Shown: one piece after another, positions 19,230-29,900 of the stretch
How positions within the stretch are numbered: the first letter of the stretch is position 1
Layout: each line of letters begins with the position of its first letter
Source: Allomyces macrogynus ATCC 38327
Taxonomy: Eukaryota; Blastocladiomycota; Blastocladiomycetes; Blastocladiales; Blastocladiaceae
DNA: 33,694 bases
NCBI GenBank assembly: GCA_000151295.1
Contig: GG745328.1
Coordinates: 2,207,257-2,240,950, forward strand
Direction of reading: 5' to 3'
The notes under the pieces: model-generated
Seen by the model: only the letters and a program-made list of their open reading frames with translations
Told to the model about the DNA's origin: nothing
Database searches by the model: none
Made by a program: the position numbers and the translations under genes

Positions 19230-20867
19230 TGCCGCGGTGACGGGTGGGCGACTTTGGCCGGGCCATATTGGGACAATCTACTGAGGTTACTTGGAGGAAA
19301 TAGAAAGGCGTTGGGTGAAATAGATTATTACTGCTTCGACGGGGCCTGTACCGCAGGAGCGGCACGTTGCTGTGCCTTCCACACCCTTCCCATATTTCTC
19401 TTGCCTGCAAACTGAGAATCATCGCAATAGCCCAGCATCAAGAGACTCTACCGATCATTACCTGTTGAGCTTTTGGCATGATGGTCGGCACAATGCTTGC
19501 GGGGTTGCTTGGTGATGTCATGGCGGCGTCGGTGGCTTGCGGCCGGGACCCAGAAGCGCGCATGTTGCCTTGGTGCATTTGGAGGCGCTTTTGGCAGCGG
19601 CAATGGATTCAAAATGTCCTGTCCCGAAATGCCGACTGGCTTGCAAAACGGCCGTTGGCCAAAAACGTCGGATTTCGTCGGCCCACCATTTCTGTCGCAA
19701 CTTTCGCCCTTGCAAATGAGATCACCGCCTACAAATCTCCAAACCGGGACCCAGGCGCGTCCAGCAACGCGCGCGCCGTGCATCCTTGTCATAGGGGCCA
19801 GGAGGGGCTGATTACCCCGCACGTCGACGTAATGCGGGCGCGTGTCGACGCCGCGCGAAAGGGAGAAGTTGAGACTCGACGCGTTTCGCGACCAGCCGCC
19901 CCCCCTCCCCCCCTCGCCACGGACGACGTCATTTGCCAGCCCTCGAGACGCGACGACGGCGAACCGTGGACGCGCTCAATGCACAACGTGCGTGTCGGCC
20001 AGTCTCGCGCGCCAGCACCGACAATAAAAGGCGGTCAGGCCCGCGCGACATCTCCGCTCTCCCACTCTCACGTTCGTGTCGCTCTTTTTGCTCGTTGATC
20101 GCTCGACAACTATTCATCGCGCATTTGGCTCGTCGAACACGATCAATACGACCAACCGCCAGAACGACTTGCACTCGATTTGATCCTCGACCACCGGAAT
20201 TGCGAGGTATGGGCATTCCCAACGAAACCGCGCCCGCCCGTCACGCTGCAGCGACCGCCCGCCCGTCTTTTGCTGCTGCTCCACGCTCCGTCGCCATCGT
20301 CAAGGTGCCTCCTTGGCCGTTTCGCGCTCGCGGGAGCCATTGCACGCTCAACGAGCAAAAGCAAATGGATGCGACGCGACGTTGGGCACTGCGACACTGC
20401 GACCGGATCCCTGCTACGAGCGCAGCTGCCCCGCGCAGTGTGCTCGGAGCGTGTCCGAGTCGTGGCGACTGAGACGAGCGAGTGCAGCAAGTTATCCGGC
20501 GGGCGGACATGGGCGTGTTGCAGGTTGATTAGGCCACGATGTTGGCGGCGGCAGCTAGCGCGGGAGCGATCCAACGGCGCGACAACTAACGATAGTGGCA
20601 TCATGTTCTGGGTCCACTTTTCTTAATTCTTGACTCCCTGCCATTTTCTTGGTCGGTGTTGTCATGCTCGCGTGACCGCGCCCCACGTTGTCCCGCCCAA
20701 ATCATCTTTCCCCACCCAACCACCTCGAACGAACAACATGAACCAACAACGCTCGCATTCCGTCGTGTTCTGCAATCTCGCGCGTCTGCCCCGCCTCTCG
20801 CTCCCATCGTTGCTCGCGCGTTGCCTCCAAAAATCCACCAAATTTCTCGCGGCCAACCGCGCGGATT
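19230..20867. other. Long region without a firm gene
   Basis: 1.6 kb. The left part may hold a small minus-strand gene (next entry). From about 20030 to 20867 the sequence is C/T-rich on the + strand, as expected for the GPD promoter and 5' UTR. Open frames at 20143..20604 (-) and 20180..20626 (+) oppose each other and show no family likeness. Confidence 0.4.
19327..19940 (-). other. Possible small spliced minus-strand gene, unresolved
   Basis: Three signals suggest a gene, but I could not make one consistent model. An ATG at 19940 opens a basic, presequence-like N-terminus (MTSSVARGGGGAAGR...STSPFRAASTR) up to a GTAATC donor. A TTTGTAG acceptor lies 87 nt further on, near 19733. A clean 57-nt intron (GTAATG...TTTGCAG, about 19404..19460) joins a frame ending MGRVWKAQQR...APSKQ and a TAA at about 19327. 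The middle exon changes frame between these parts. No family recognised. It would converge on the coiled-coil-FN3 gene. Confidence 0.25.
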
Positions 20868-22472
20868 ATGATCACGACGGCAACAGTACAGCGCTGCTGC
20901 CGCCTTTTCTCGCCTCGAACGCGCCTCGTCACAACGACGACCATCTATCCCTGCCGAGCCGCCTTGCTCGCCGGCCGAACCACACTCTCGACGCGCACTA
21001 ATTTGACAGCTGCACCGGCTGCTCGTCGCTCGCTCTCAACCGCTACCTCCTTTCCTTGCTCGGGACCGCCTGCTCTCACTCGGCCCTTGTTACGCGCCGC
21101 CAATTTCGTACCCGAACCGCGTCCAGCTCTCACTCTCGCTCGCGGGCTCCATTCGTCTCGTCCGATCCTTCTCGACGCTCCCAATTCGAACATGACGCAG
21201 TACAAGGAAAAAGCGTGCCTGATTGGCTCGGGCAACTGGTATGCGCACGCTCGCGTTATGCTGGCTCGCTCCTTGCTGGTGGTTTCTTATTGTTTCGCTT
21301 ACCGCGTTGCTTGTGCGCTGACCCAGGGGTTCGGCTATTGCCAAGATTGTCGGTCGCAACGTGACCGAGCACGACGGGTTCGACAGGGAGGTCAAGATGT
21401 GGGTGTTTGAGGAAATGATCAACGGCGAAAAGCTCACGGAAATCATCAACACCAAGCACGAGAACGCCAAGTACCTGCCCAACATCAAGCTGCCGCCCAA
21501 CGTCAAGGCCGTGCCCGATGTCGTCGAGACGTGCCACGACGCGACCGTGCTCATCTTTGTCGTGCCGCATCAGGTGCATTTTCGCAGCGCGCGACTCGGT
21601 TTTTCCTGCTCTGGAGCCGGTTCTGACTCTCCTTGCCCGCGCTCCCAGTTCGTTAAGGGCATTTGCCAAAAGCTCGTCGGCAGGATTCGTCCGGACGCGC
21701 GCGCGATTTCCCTGATCAAGGTCGGTTTCCTCGTTCTTGCGCCGATCTCGTGCCCCAATGCCCCACGCCTCTTGACTGACCTTCTCGATCACATGCTTCG
21801 TAACAGGGTGTCGACGTGAGCGCCATGGGCCTGACGCTCGTCTCGGACCTGATCAAACAGAACCTGAACGTCGACGTATCGGTGCTGATGGGAGCCAACA
21901 TTGCCAACGAAGTCGCGGCCGAAAACTTTTGCGAGACGACGATTGGCTACTCGGACCCGGACAACGCCGAAGTCCTCAAGAAGCTCTTCCACACGCCTTA
22001 CTTCCGCGTCTCGACTGTGCCAGATGTGGCCGGTGTTGAAATCTGCGGCGCCCTCAAGAACATTGTCGCGCTCGGCGCCGGTTTCGTCGACGGTCTGCGG
22101 TACGGCGACAACACCAAGGCCGCCATCATCCGCCTTGGCCTGCTCGAGATGAAGAAGTTTGCGAAAATGTTTTATTCGGGCGTGCGCGACGAAACCTTCC
22201 TCGAGTCGTGCGGTGTTGCCGATTTGATCACGACGTGCTCGGGCGGGCGCAATCGCCGCGTCGCCGAGGCCATGGTGACAACGGGTAAGCCGCTCGACGT
22301 GCTCGAAAAGGAAATGCTCAACGGGCAAAAGTTGCAGGGCACGCTCACGGCCAAGGAGGTGTACGAGATTCTGTCGCGCCAGAACTTGACGCACGAGTTC
22401 CCGCTGTTCACGGTCATTTACCGCATCTCGTTCGAGTCGCTGCCGGCATCGCACATCGTGCGCGATCTGTAG
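20868..22472 (+). CDS. GPD1: NAD-dependent glycerol-3-phosphate dehydrogenase with mitochondrial-type presequence
   Basis: Exons 20868..21238, 21327..21573, 21649..21720, 21807..22472, giving 451 residues from the first ATG or 343 from the second, in-frame ATG at 21192. The enzyme reduces dihydroxyacetone phosphate to glycerol-3-phosphate with NADH, for glycerol/osmolyte, redox balance and lipid synthesis. The Rossmann motif GSGNWGSAIAK spans intron 1. Others: [38 protein letters not shown], the catalytic Lys in [47 protein letters not shown] and LPLF-like EFPLFT near the end. The 108-residue extension is rich in Arg/Ser/Thr/Ala without acidic residues until late and contains RRSLSTATS and RGLHSSRP, typical of matrix-targeting and cleavage regions. 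The short form would be cytosolic. Confidence 0.95.
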
Positions 22473-22856
22473 TCGTTTGGCGCGTCGTTGTCGTTGTCGC
22501 CGCGCCGGGGGGTTGCGCTGCGTGCGAGGCCCTTAGTTTGTTGATATCCATGCCCTTCTCTGCCCCTTGTTTGGTGTGCGTCTTGGGATGACCCACGGCC
22601 TCGTCCAACCCCTCCGTCTTGTTTTTTTGGTTGTCATCGTTATTTCATTTCGTTTTCGTGGGAGTTGTTGGTTGCTCACGGCACCCCCGTGTGGTCGTAC
22701 TTGTAAATTTAGATCGTATTCCCGTTCTGCCGGCCCACTTTGTCGCTGAACGCTGGGGAGCGAAGTTCTCGCTTGCTCTCACTGGCTGGATGCATCATCG
22801 CGAGAGATTCTCAAAGAACGAACGAACCGAAACAGCGTCAGGCGGAGCAAATGAAT
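22473..22856. other. Convergent region GPD / POP3
   Basis: 384 bp containing both 3' UTRs, with T-rich stretches on the + strand just after the GPD stop. No gene supported. Confidence 0.4.
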
Positions 22857-24205
22857 TCAAGCCTTTCGCGGCTTCTTGCTCTGCCGCTGTCCCGGCGACG
22901 ACGGTTGCGCGCGCTTCTTGCCCGGCGACGGCTTTGCCGCTACACCACGATCCCCACCTGACGCCGCCGCTGCCGCTCCACCCTCTGCTCCACTCGCCGC
23001 GGCCGCAGCCGGAGCTGCTGGACCGTCAACCGCCGCGACCACGACCTTGGCCGCCATCTTCCTCGCAGTCGCTGCTGCCTTCGCGGGCACCGATGCCGCA
23101 CGCGCTTCGCGGCGCTTAGCACGCTTTTCCTTGCGTGGTACGGGCGTTTTCGGTTTCGCACCGGTGAGCGGCATGCTAGTCGCGACAATGCGCGTCGTGG
23201 CCGGCCGGAAAGCGCGTGACGCCCATTGTGCGGCGAGATTAAGTTCGGCGCGCGGTGGGAGGGACTCGACGTAGGGCGCCGACGGTTGCGGGTAGGCATG
23301 CAGGAGGCGATGCAGGTGCGTGGAAGGCGACTAGTCGGGGGCGGAGAGGATGAGTGGGAAGGCAATCGTGGTGGGGCATGGGGAGAACGGGGCCGTACAT
23401 CGGTGGACGGGTCAGTGGGGAACGAGTCGGGTGCCACAAACGGGATCTGGTGGAGAAGACGAGTTAGCACCGTGCGCGTGCAAATCGAGAATATAAACAA
23501 CAGAGACGGACCCGAACAGCGACACAGGCCAAATGCGGCACCATGGCAGTCTTGGGCGCGACGGGATGGACCAGTGGTGCAAGTTGGGCTTCGAAGCCGG
23601 GCTCGGACAGCACTGCAAGAACGACTGCTCCCTTCGGTGCCGGCGATCCAGTCGCCAATCGGGTGCGCGCGACGTGGGCAAGGCCCGGGAGCCAGCTGTA
23701 GAGCTCCGGTGCAGCGTTCAGGTCGCCACGGAGCAGGAAGACGGCGGTCATGTGCGGTTCTTCGTCGACGGGTAATGCAGGCGCGGGCTGGCTCTTGCGA
23801 TCGCTCGCGCTCGTCGTTGAGGATGGCTCGGGAACCGAAGCCGGAGCAGACGAATTGGATTTGCGCTTGGACGGCGAGCGTAATACAGGCTCGCCATTGG
23901 CAATGCGCGTCAACAGCTTGCTGCACGAGTTGAGCCCAGCAAAGACCTGTTTCCTGCGGTCGACCACGTGCAGGACACGGCAAAGCGCGTCAACGAGCTG
24001 AATTTGGTCTTCATGGGTCGCAGTCGCGTTCCTGGACGTGCAAATCGACCGGGTTCGTCATTCATCGCGATTATCGTTGATCCCACTTGCAGGTTGATGG
24101 TCAAACGGACCACTTGACGCGGAGCGGGTTGTCGAAAGTCTGCTTGAAGACGCGCTTGCGCTTTTCCTGCTCTTGGTCGCGGATGGAGCCGCGTGAGGCC
24201 GTCAT
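22857..24205 (-). CDS. POP3: RNase P/MRP protein subunit POP3-like, with basic C-terminal tail
   Basis: Exons in transcription order: 24205..24111, 24031..23512, 23446..23399, 23330..22857, giving 378 residues. The N-terminus, RDQEQEKRKRVFKQTFDNPLRVKW, has the hallmark start of fungal Pop3 (KRKxVFKxxLDNPFxxxW). Next is a helix HEDQIQLVDALCRVLHVVDRRK, then NSCSKLLTRI, MTAVFLLRGDLNAAPELYSWLPGLAHVAR and VVLAVLSEPGFEAQLAPLV, in keeping with an L7Ae-like alpha-beta fold. Pop3 binds the RNA of nuclear RNase P (tRNA 5' maturation) and RNase MRP (rRNA processing). From about residue 270 the protein becomes Ala/Lys/Arg-rich (KEKRAKRREARAA...KKPRKA), longer than in yeast and probably a nucleolar signal or RNA-binding tail. 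All phases close. Similarity outside the N-terminus is weak, so the symbol is probable. Confidence 0.68.
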
Positions 24206-24651
24206 TTTGCGGCCAGAGCGATGGCACGGGTCGTCGTCGTGATGGTTGGATTCGGGGTCGCGGCTCACGCGGACGGCAAGCGGTTGTGGAGGATATTTCG
24301 CAGTTGATCTCGGTCACCCCAAGTCACCTGCGACGTTGCTGGCGGATGACCAGCACGACCTTTGGCGTCACGAATCCATTGCCCGCGACCTCCTTCGCGA
24401 CCACGCCCACGTCGGCCGCGTCTTCATGGAACACCACCCCCGTCTGCAACAGTAGCACTGCAGCTCGCCGCAATCGAGACTCAATCATCAGGCTCCGACG
24501 CCCCCGGCCGCACTGGACCCGGCAGCAAACCTGAGTTCAAATTGCCCCCGTCTCGATTGTGCAAGCTGCTGCGATCAGGCGAGATCGCAACCGAACAACG
24601 CGTACCTGTCGCTCTCCAACCGTTCAAGAACCTCTCGTCGCCGTCACCACC
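24206..24651. promoter_or_regulatory. Divergent promoter region POP3 / CSTF1
   Basis: 446 bp between outward-reading starts of two RNA-processing genes; likely shared control. No specific motif identified. Confidence 0.45.
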
Positions 24652-26521
24652 ATGCCCGGCGCTCCATTGGGCGACCAAATGGACCGCGACGAGGTCCTGC
24701 GACTGATTGTCGCGCAGCTGCAAGAATACGACTTCCCGTCAGTCGCGCAGGTCGTGGCAACGGCCACGGGGCTCACCGACTACTCGCTCGATCCGTCGCC
24801 GCGACTGGCGCAGCTTGCGCACCTCGGCGCCCAGGCCGAGGCCGGCGAATTGCCACTCCTTGACGGCGCACAAGCAGAGTCTGACGGTATGGTCTCGCTG
24901 GAAGACGGGGAGGGGGGGGGGGGGGAATACTGTGCTTTGTGTGGTCCTCGACGATATATTTGAACTGGATTCGGATGGTTGGTTGGACGGAGTTTTGACC
25001 CGGGGGTCGTTGTGATTGATCAGATGTGGCCATGGATGAGAAGCCTACCGAGGCCGCTGGGCTGTCCGATATCCTGGTGGACAAGAACCGGACCACGTTT
25101 GGCCAGCTGATCTTCATGGAAAAGACGGGCGGTACGTCGTTTTTCGGCTGGTGGTCGAGTTGACATCGGTCCTGACGACCAAACGAGAAAACTAGACAGC
25201 GCGCCGTTGCCACCGTACACGCCCGGCTTCACGGGCAAGCACAATGGCATTATTTCGAGCCTGACCATCAGTCCGGACGGCAAGTTTGCCGCGACCGCGG
25301 GCTACGACAACACGATCCGCATTCTCGACATGGACGTCATGGACGATCTCTTGAACAACCGCGTCGCCGTGCCCAAGAACGACGCACCGGTGCGCGGTGG
25401 GGTGCCGGGCGAGTACGACAATGGGCCCGTTTACAAGTCGCTGTTCGACAACTCTGGGGTACGCACACTGTTGACGTACCCGTTCCGCGCGCCAGTCGGC
25501 TGACCGCGTTTTTGATCTCTAGGCGATCCATGACCTCTCGTTCCACCCGAGCGGCATGATCCTGGCCGGCTGTTTCGAGGACCACCATATTCGGTTCTAC
25601 GACATTTCGCGGTCCTCCTCGCGCAAGTCCTTCCGGTACATCCCCGACACGTTCCCAGTCTACTCGATCGCCTTCTACCCGTGCGGCCAGTACCTGGTTG
25701 CGGGCACCGCGCACTCGTCGATTCGCATGTACGACGTGCGCTCGTTCCGGTGCTTTACTGCCTCGGTCGGTGGCGGCGACGACACGACCACGACTGTCGT
25801 TCCCGGCGGTGCCGGGTCGTCGGCGTTCGGGTCGGCTACGGGCACGAAAGTGGCTGTCGCGGGGTCAGTCCCCGCCGGCGCTCCGTCGGGTCCGGCCAGT
25901 CTCCTGACGTCGGCGATCACGACCGTGCGCATGTCCGCGGACGGCCACCAGTTTGCGACCGCGTCGGGCGACGGGACTGTGCGGCTGTGGGACGCGACGG
26001 GCGGGCGGTGCACGTCGACCTGGCGCCACGCGCATAATGGCCACCGCGTCACGTCGCTGCAGTGGTCCAAGTCGGGCGCGTACCTGTTGACGTCGGGCGC
26101 CGACGGGACTGCGCGTCTGTGGGAGACGGCGTCAGGGCGCACGCTCAAGGCGTATTACGGCGCCGTGTCGAGTGCCGCCGTGGATGCGGCCGTCAGTGCA
26201 CGCGCGTCCGGGTCGGCACCGACGGCGGCGATGGTGGGTGCCGCCGCGCACGGTGTCGCGTCGTTCTCGTGGGATGAGCGGCATGTGTTGGGCACGGCAC
26301 TCGAGGATGATGGGACGGGGCAAGTCACGTCGCAGGTCGTCGCTTGGGATGCGCTTACGGGAGATGTCGTCGGTCGGTTCGACAGTATGCATCGCACGGG
26401 TGTTGCGCGCGTCGCGAGCAGCCAGCATAGCCCGACGCTCCTCACCTATGGCGACGACGGCAAGTTCCGGTACTGGGGCGTGCGCGACTCCGACATCATG
26501 GGCGGTTCGGGAGATGCGTGA
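24652..26521 (+). CDS. CSTF1: Cleavage stimulation factor subunit 1 (CstF-50), WD40 protein
   Basis: Exons 24652..24886, 25024..25131, 25196..25458, 25523..26521, giving 534 residues (human 431). CstF-50 helps CstF select the poly(A) cleavage site in pre-mRNA. The N-terminal helical homodimerisation domain reads DEVLRLIVAQLQEYDFPSVAQVV. WD blades follow: HNGIISSLTISPDGKFAATAGYDNTIRILDMDVM, IHDLSFHPSGMILAGCFEDHHIRFYDISR, FRYIPDTFPVYSIAFYPCGQYLVAGTAHSSIRMYDV with SFRCF, TVRMSADGHQFATASGDGTVRLWDATGGRC, VTSLQWSKSGAYLLTSGADGTARLWETASGRTLKAYYGA, SWDERHVLG and a last blade LLTYGDDGKFRYWGV. The extra length comes from Ala/Gly/Thr-rich loops after the third and before the sixth blade. The start has an ideal context (CACC before ATG). 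Intron 1 (137 nt) contains a G run. Confidence 0.93.
24912..24925. repeat. Homopolymer run of 14 G in CSTF1 intron 1
   Basis: Lies 25 nt after the 5' splice site of the 137-nt intron, preceded by GGGGA. G runs near donors can influence splice-site choice. Confidence 0.85.
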
Positions 26522-26992
26522 AGAAACGTTGGAGCGGTATGCGTAGCTGTGGGTGGTTGTCAATTATATGATTGCCCCTCTTGCTCGCTTGATTGACATG
26601 GATTTTCCAGGACGACGGCGCGCAGGAAACCAGAGTGAATCAACGCCTTCATTCACCAAACCCAGCAATCCATCCAAAGAGCCGCTTTGCTGGCCATCTG
26701 AGATCCACGACAAAATCGCGGCTCCCAACAGTAAACGCGCCGCGGTGCGCCGGCACAGCACCATCGCCGCCGCTGGGACAGTATCGTCCCTCGAGCGCAG
26801 CGCAACGGAATTTGTCCGACAAGACCAACCAAACCATCTTGGCCACGCCCGTCGTCCACAGGTCGGTCCGGATTCGCGTCTTGGTGCTGGTCTTGTCAAT
26901 CGCCGTCGCCAAGTCTGATCGGCCCGCTGAAGGGCGGCGCGCGCATTTCAATCTGAGCAACGGCAAAGAGAGAGAAACCAAACACAAAAATA
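26522..26992. other. Convergent region CSTF1 / SMG1
   Basis: 471 bp with both 3' ends. An ATG-led open frame on the + strand (26593..27252) runs into the SMG1 terminal exon and is not supported. Confidence 0.4.
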
Positions 26993-29900
26993 TCAAAGCC
27001 AGGCCGTCCACCCTTCGAACATTTGGCACAGGAGCTCCTCATCGGTCGCTTCGGCAATCAACGCGTCGACCTAGACAACACGAAAGAAACAGGTCAATTC
27101 ACGTCCGGAAACGAGGGTGCAGCAACCCCGCAGCAATCACGTACCTGATCCTCGATACTCAACGGCTCTGTCTGGTCCGGGCGCAGGAACCCATTTATCT
27201 TGTTATGTACCTGCGCCAAAATCACGAGTGCGCGATCGCGGTGCGCCGATGACGAGACCGACGACCCGGACGCGGCCACATTATCCAGATCCAGATCTCC
27301 CTTGGTCGTACCCGACTGCCCAATCGGATCGTTCATGTCGAGCCCGTCCAACCCATCGCCCAAATCATCGACCCCATCCTCGCCGTGCGCGTGGCCGTTG
27401 GACGCAGCCGCCGACGGCGGTGGACCGTCGAGCCCGTCATCGCCGTTATCAGTGGTCGTTTGCGACGGCATCGTCGTGACCGACTCGTCGACGTCGTCGT
27501 CGTCAGCGACACTCAGTTCGGCCGTCGACGGCGCCGTCCCCATCATGCTCTTGGTCACCGCGGCCACGGCCATCCCACCGGGCACGGCCACGGGCACGTC
27601 CATGATCCCCCATTCGCGGTTCTCATCCAGCACAAACGGCTCCAGCAACCCCGTGAAGTACTTGTCGTGCTTGCGGAGCACCTTGATCACCGCGCGCATC
27701 GCGTGCGTGAACGGCCCGAGCACACCGACGGCCCCCATGGCGTCCGTGAAGAACCGCGTCAGCCGGAACGGAACGCGCTCGGGCACGCGCAAACTAGCGC
27801 CGCGGTCAAAGCACACATTGAAATCAATATGCACGACCTGTCCCGAGGCCACATCCAACAGGACGTTATCGAGGTGCCGGTCGCCGAGTCCCAGAACGAA
27901 CCCGAGCGCTGACATGGCCGCGGCCGAATGCGTGAACCGCCGCTGCCCGACGAGGTACGCGCGCGCGGTCGGTGCAATCGAGAGCAGTTCCGACTTGAGA
28001 AACGCTGCAGGCGTGGTCGCGACGAGGTGCGCGTGAATTGCGCGCAATTGCGCGACCGAGCACTGGCGCCTTACCGAGTGCGTGGTCGGGACCGTCGCGA
28101 GCCCAAGCACTTTTTGCGCGGCGGCATTGAACACGGCGAGCGGTTTCGGCGGCGGGGTCGGCGGCGTCGCTGGATCGAGGTGCATGGCCATTTGCGCGCG
28201 CTTGTAGAGCGTGTACATGGGCACGGCGTGGTCGACCCACTGGATGAACCCGGCGGTCGCGCCAAGCGGGACCACGGCGTATTCGCGCGCAACGTCAAAG
28301 TTGGGGTTGGCCGGTGACGCGGGGGACGGCGCGAGCATTGCGGCGGCTTGCAAGTCGCCTTTACCCGCGGCTTCGCGCAAGGCCGCATTCGCGGCACGCA
28401 AAATCTGCATCATGTGCCGATCGAGATGCAGGTCCTCGTGGCCCTTGAGCAGGTACTGGTGCGTGGTGCCCTGTTCGCTAGTAAACTTGAGTTTCTTGGG
28501 CTTAGTCTTGGTTGGGAGCACGACCACGTCGTCGGCCATGGCGGCCATTTTCAGGTCTGTCCCCGGCAAATACACGCTCGACAAGTCGAGGTCCGTGAAG
28601 AGCGACGACACCTGGTCGAGCTGCAGCGTGCGCATCTGGTTGACAACGTGCCCGAGCGCATGTGACAGACCCTGCAGCGGCCGCCACGCGACCTTCAATG
28701 CGGCACGGAACGTCTCAGTCGACTTGTCCGCGTCGCACTTGCCCCGCACGCTCGCCCACGCACGATCGGCATCGCCGAGCGCACGCGTGATCTTGTCGGC
28801 GTACTCGGACTGGAATCTCGCCTCGTGCTCAGTCACCGGATAGTGCAAGTACTCATCGCACTGCGCTCGCAAAAAGCTTACAGCCTCGTCAACGGCCATG
28901 TGCCGTTTCGCGACTTGCGCATAGACGTGCGCGAGCATCTGGTACCACTGCTCTTCCCAGAGCACCGTCAACTTGAGCGCGTGGTGGATCAAGACGCGCG
29001 TCGCCTCAACCATGTCCTGGTCCTCAAACGCGTCCAACAGCGGCGCATACGGGCTCATGTCCTCGGTGTGCCGGTGCGCGGCCTCGATACTCTTGACGAG
29101 GACCGGGTAGACGCATGCTGCTGGGACGCGGCGGGCGACGCGGGCAACCACGGCTGCCGCGTGCGCGCGCACGGCCGGGTGTGCGTGCTCGACGAGCGGC
29201 AGGACCTGCGGGACGAGAAACTCCCAGACGTGCGCGTTCGTCTCGTCGAGCGACCACGAGTCCATGCCGTCGAGCACCACCGGGACGTGCGGCAGCGTCT
29301 GGATCAGCTGCAGCGCCGCAGCGTGTGCTTTAGGCGTGGTCGGGTGCTCGGTCAACGCCAGGAACTGCGCGAGCGCACGCAGAACCAGCTCCACGGCGCC
29401 GTCGTCCTGGTCGCCGCCGAGTGGGCCGGCAACGTGGACCGCAAACTGCGCGACCGTGTGCCACGCTTTGGCGTCGGTGGGGGCCGCGCAAAGGCCTGCC
29501 GCGAGCAGGTGCCGCACGGCGCCGTCGGGAGCCGACGGGACGTACTTGAACTGAGTGGGCGACAAGCCGACGAGCAGCGACACGGCGTGATCGACATTCT
29601 TGTCCTTGGCCGCGGGATCGACCAACCACCGCTTCACCGATGCCTCGGCGGCGGAGCCGTTCACAGCGGCCACGTTGAGCCGGTCCTTGATCAACCACCG
29701 GGCCAGGGCAAGTGGGTGCTTTTCCACGACCTTCCACGGCACCGCGCGCCCCTCGGCGAGCGTCAACTTCAAATCCTCGACCTCCTTGCCACGCACATCC
29801 GCGACCTGCGGCAAGATCGCGCGCGCGACCTTCAAGTTCCCGAGCCGGCGCTGCAACTTCAAGAACCGCCCGACATCCAGCTCCGGGTTCGTCGGCCAAT

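Noticed and set aside
20143..20604. Minus frame with a basic PRRHLDDGDG-like stretch upstream of GPD
   Set aside because: Opposed by an equally long + frame, no family match, and located where the GPD promoter should be.
26593..27252. 219-codon + frame after CSTF1
   Set aside because: Overlaps the SMG1 FATC exon on the other strand and has no domain signal.
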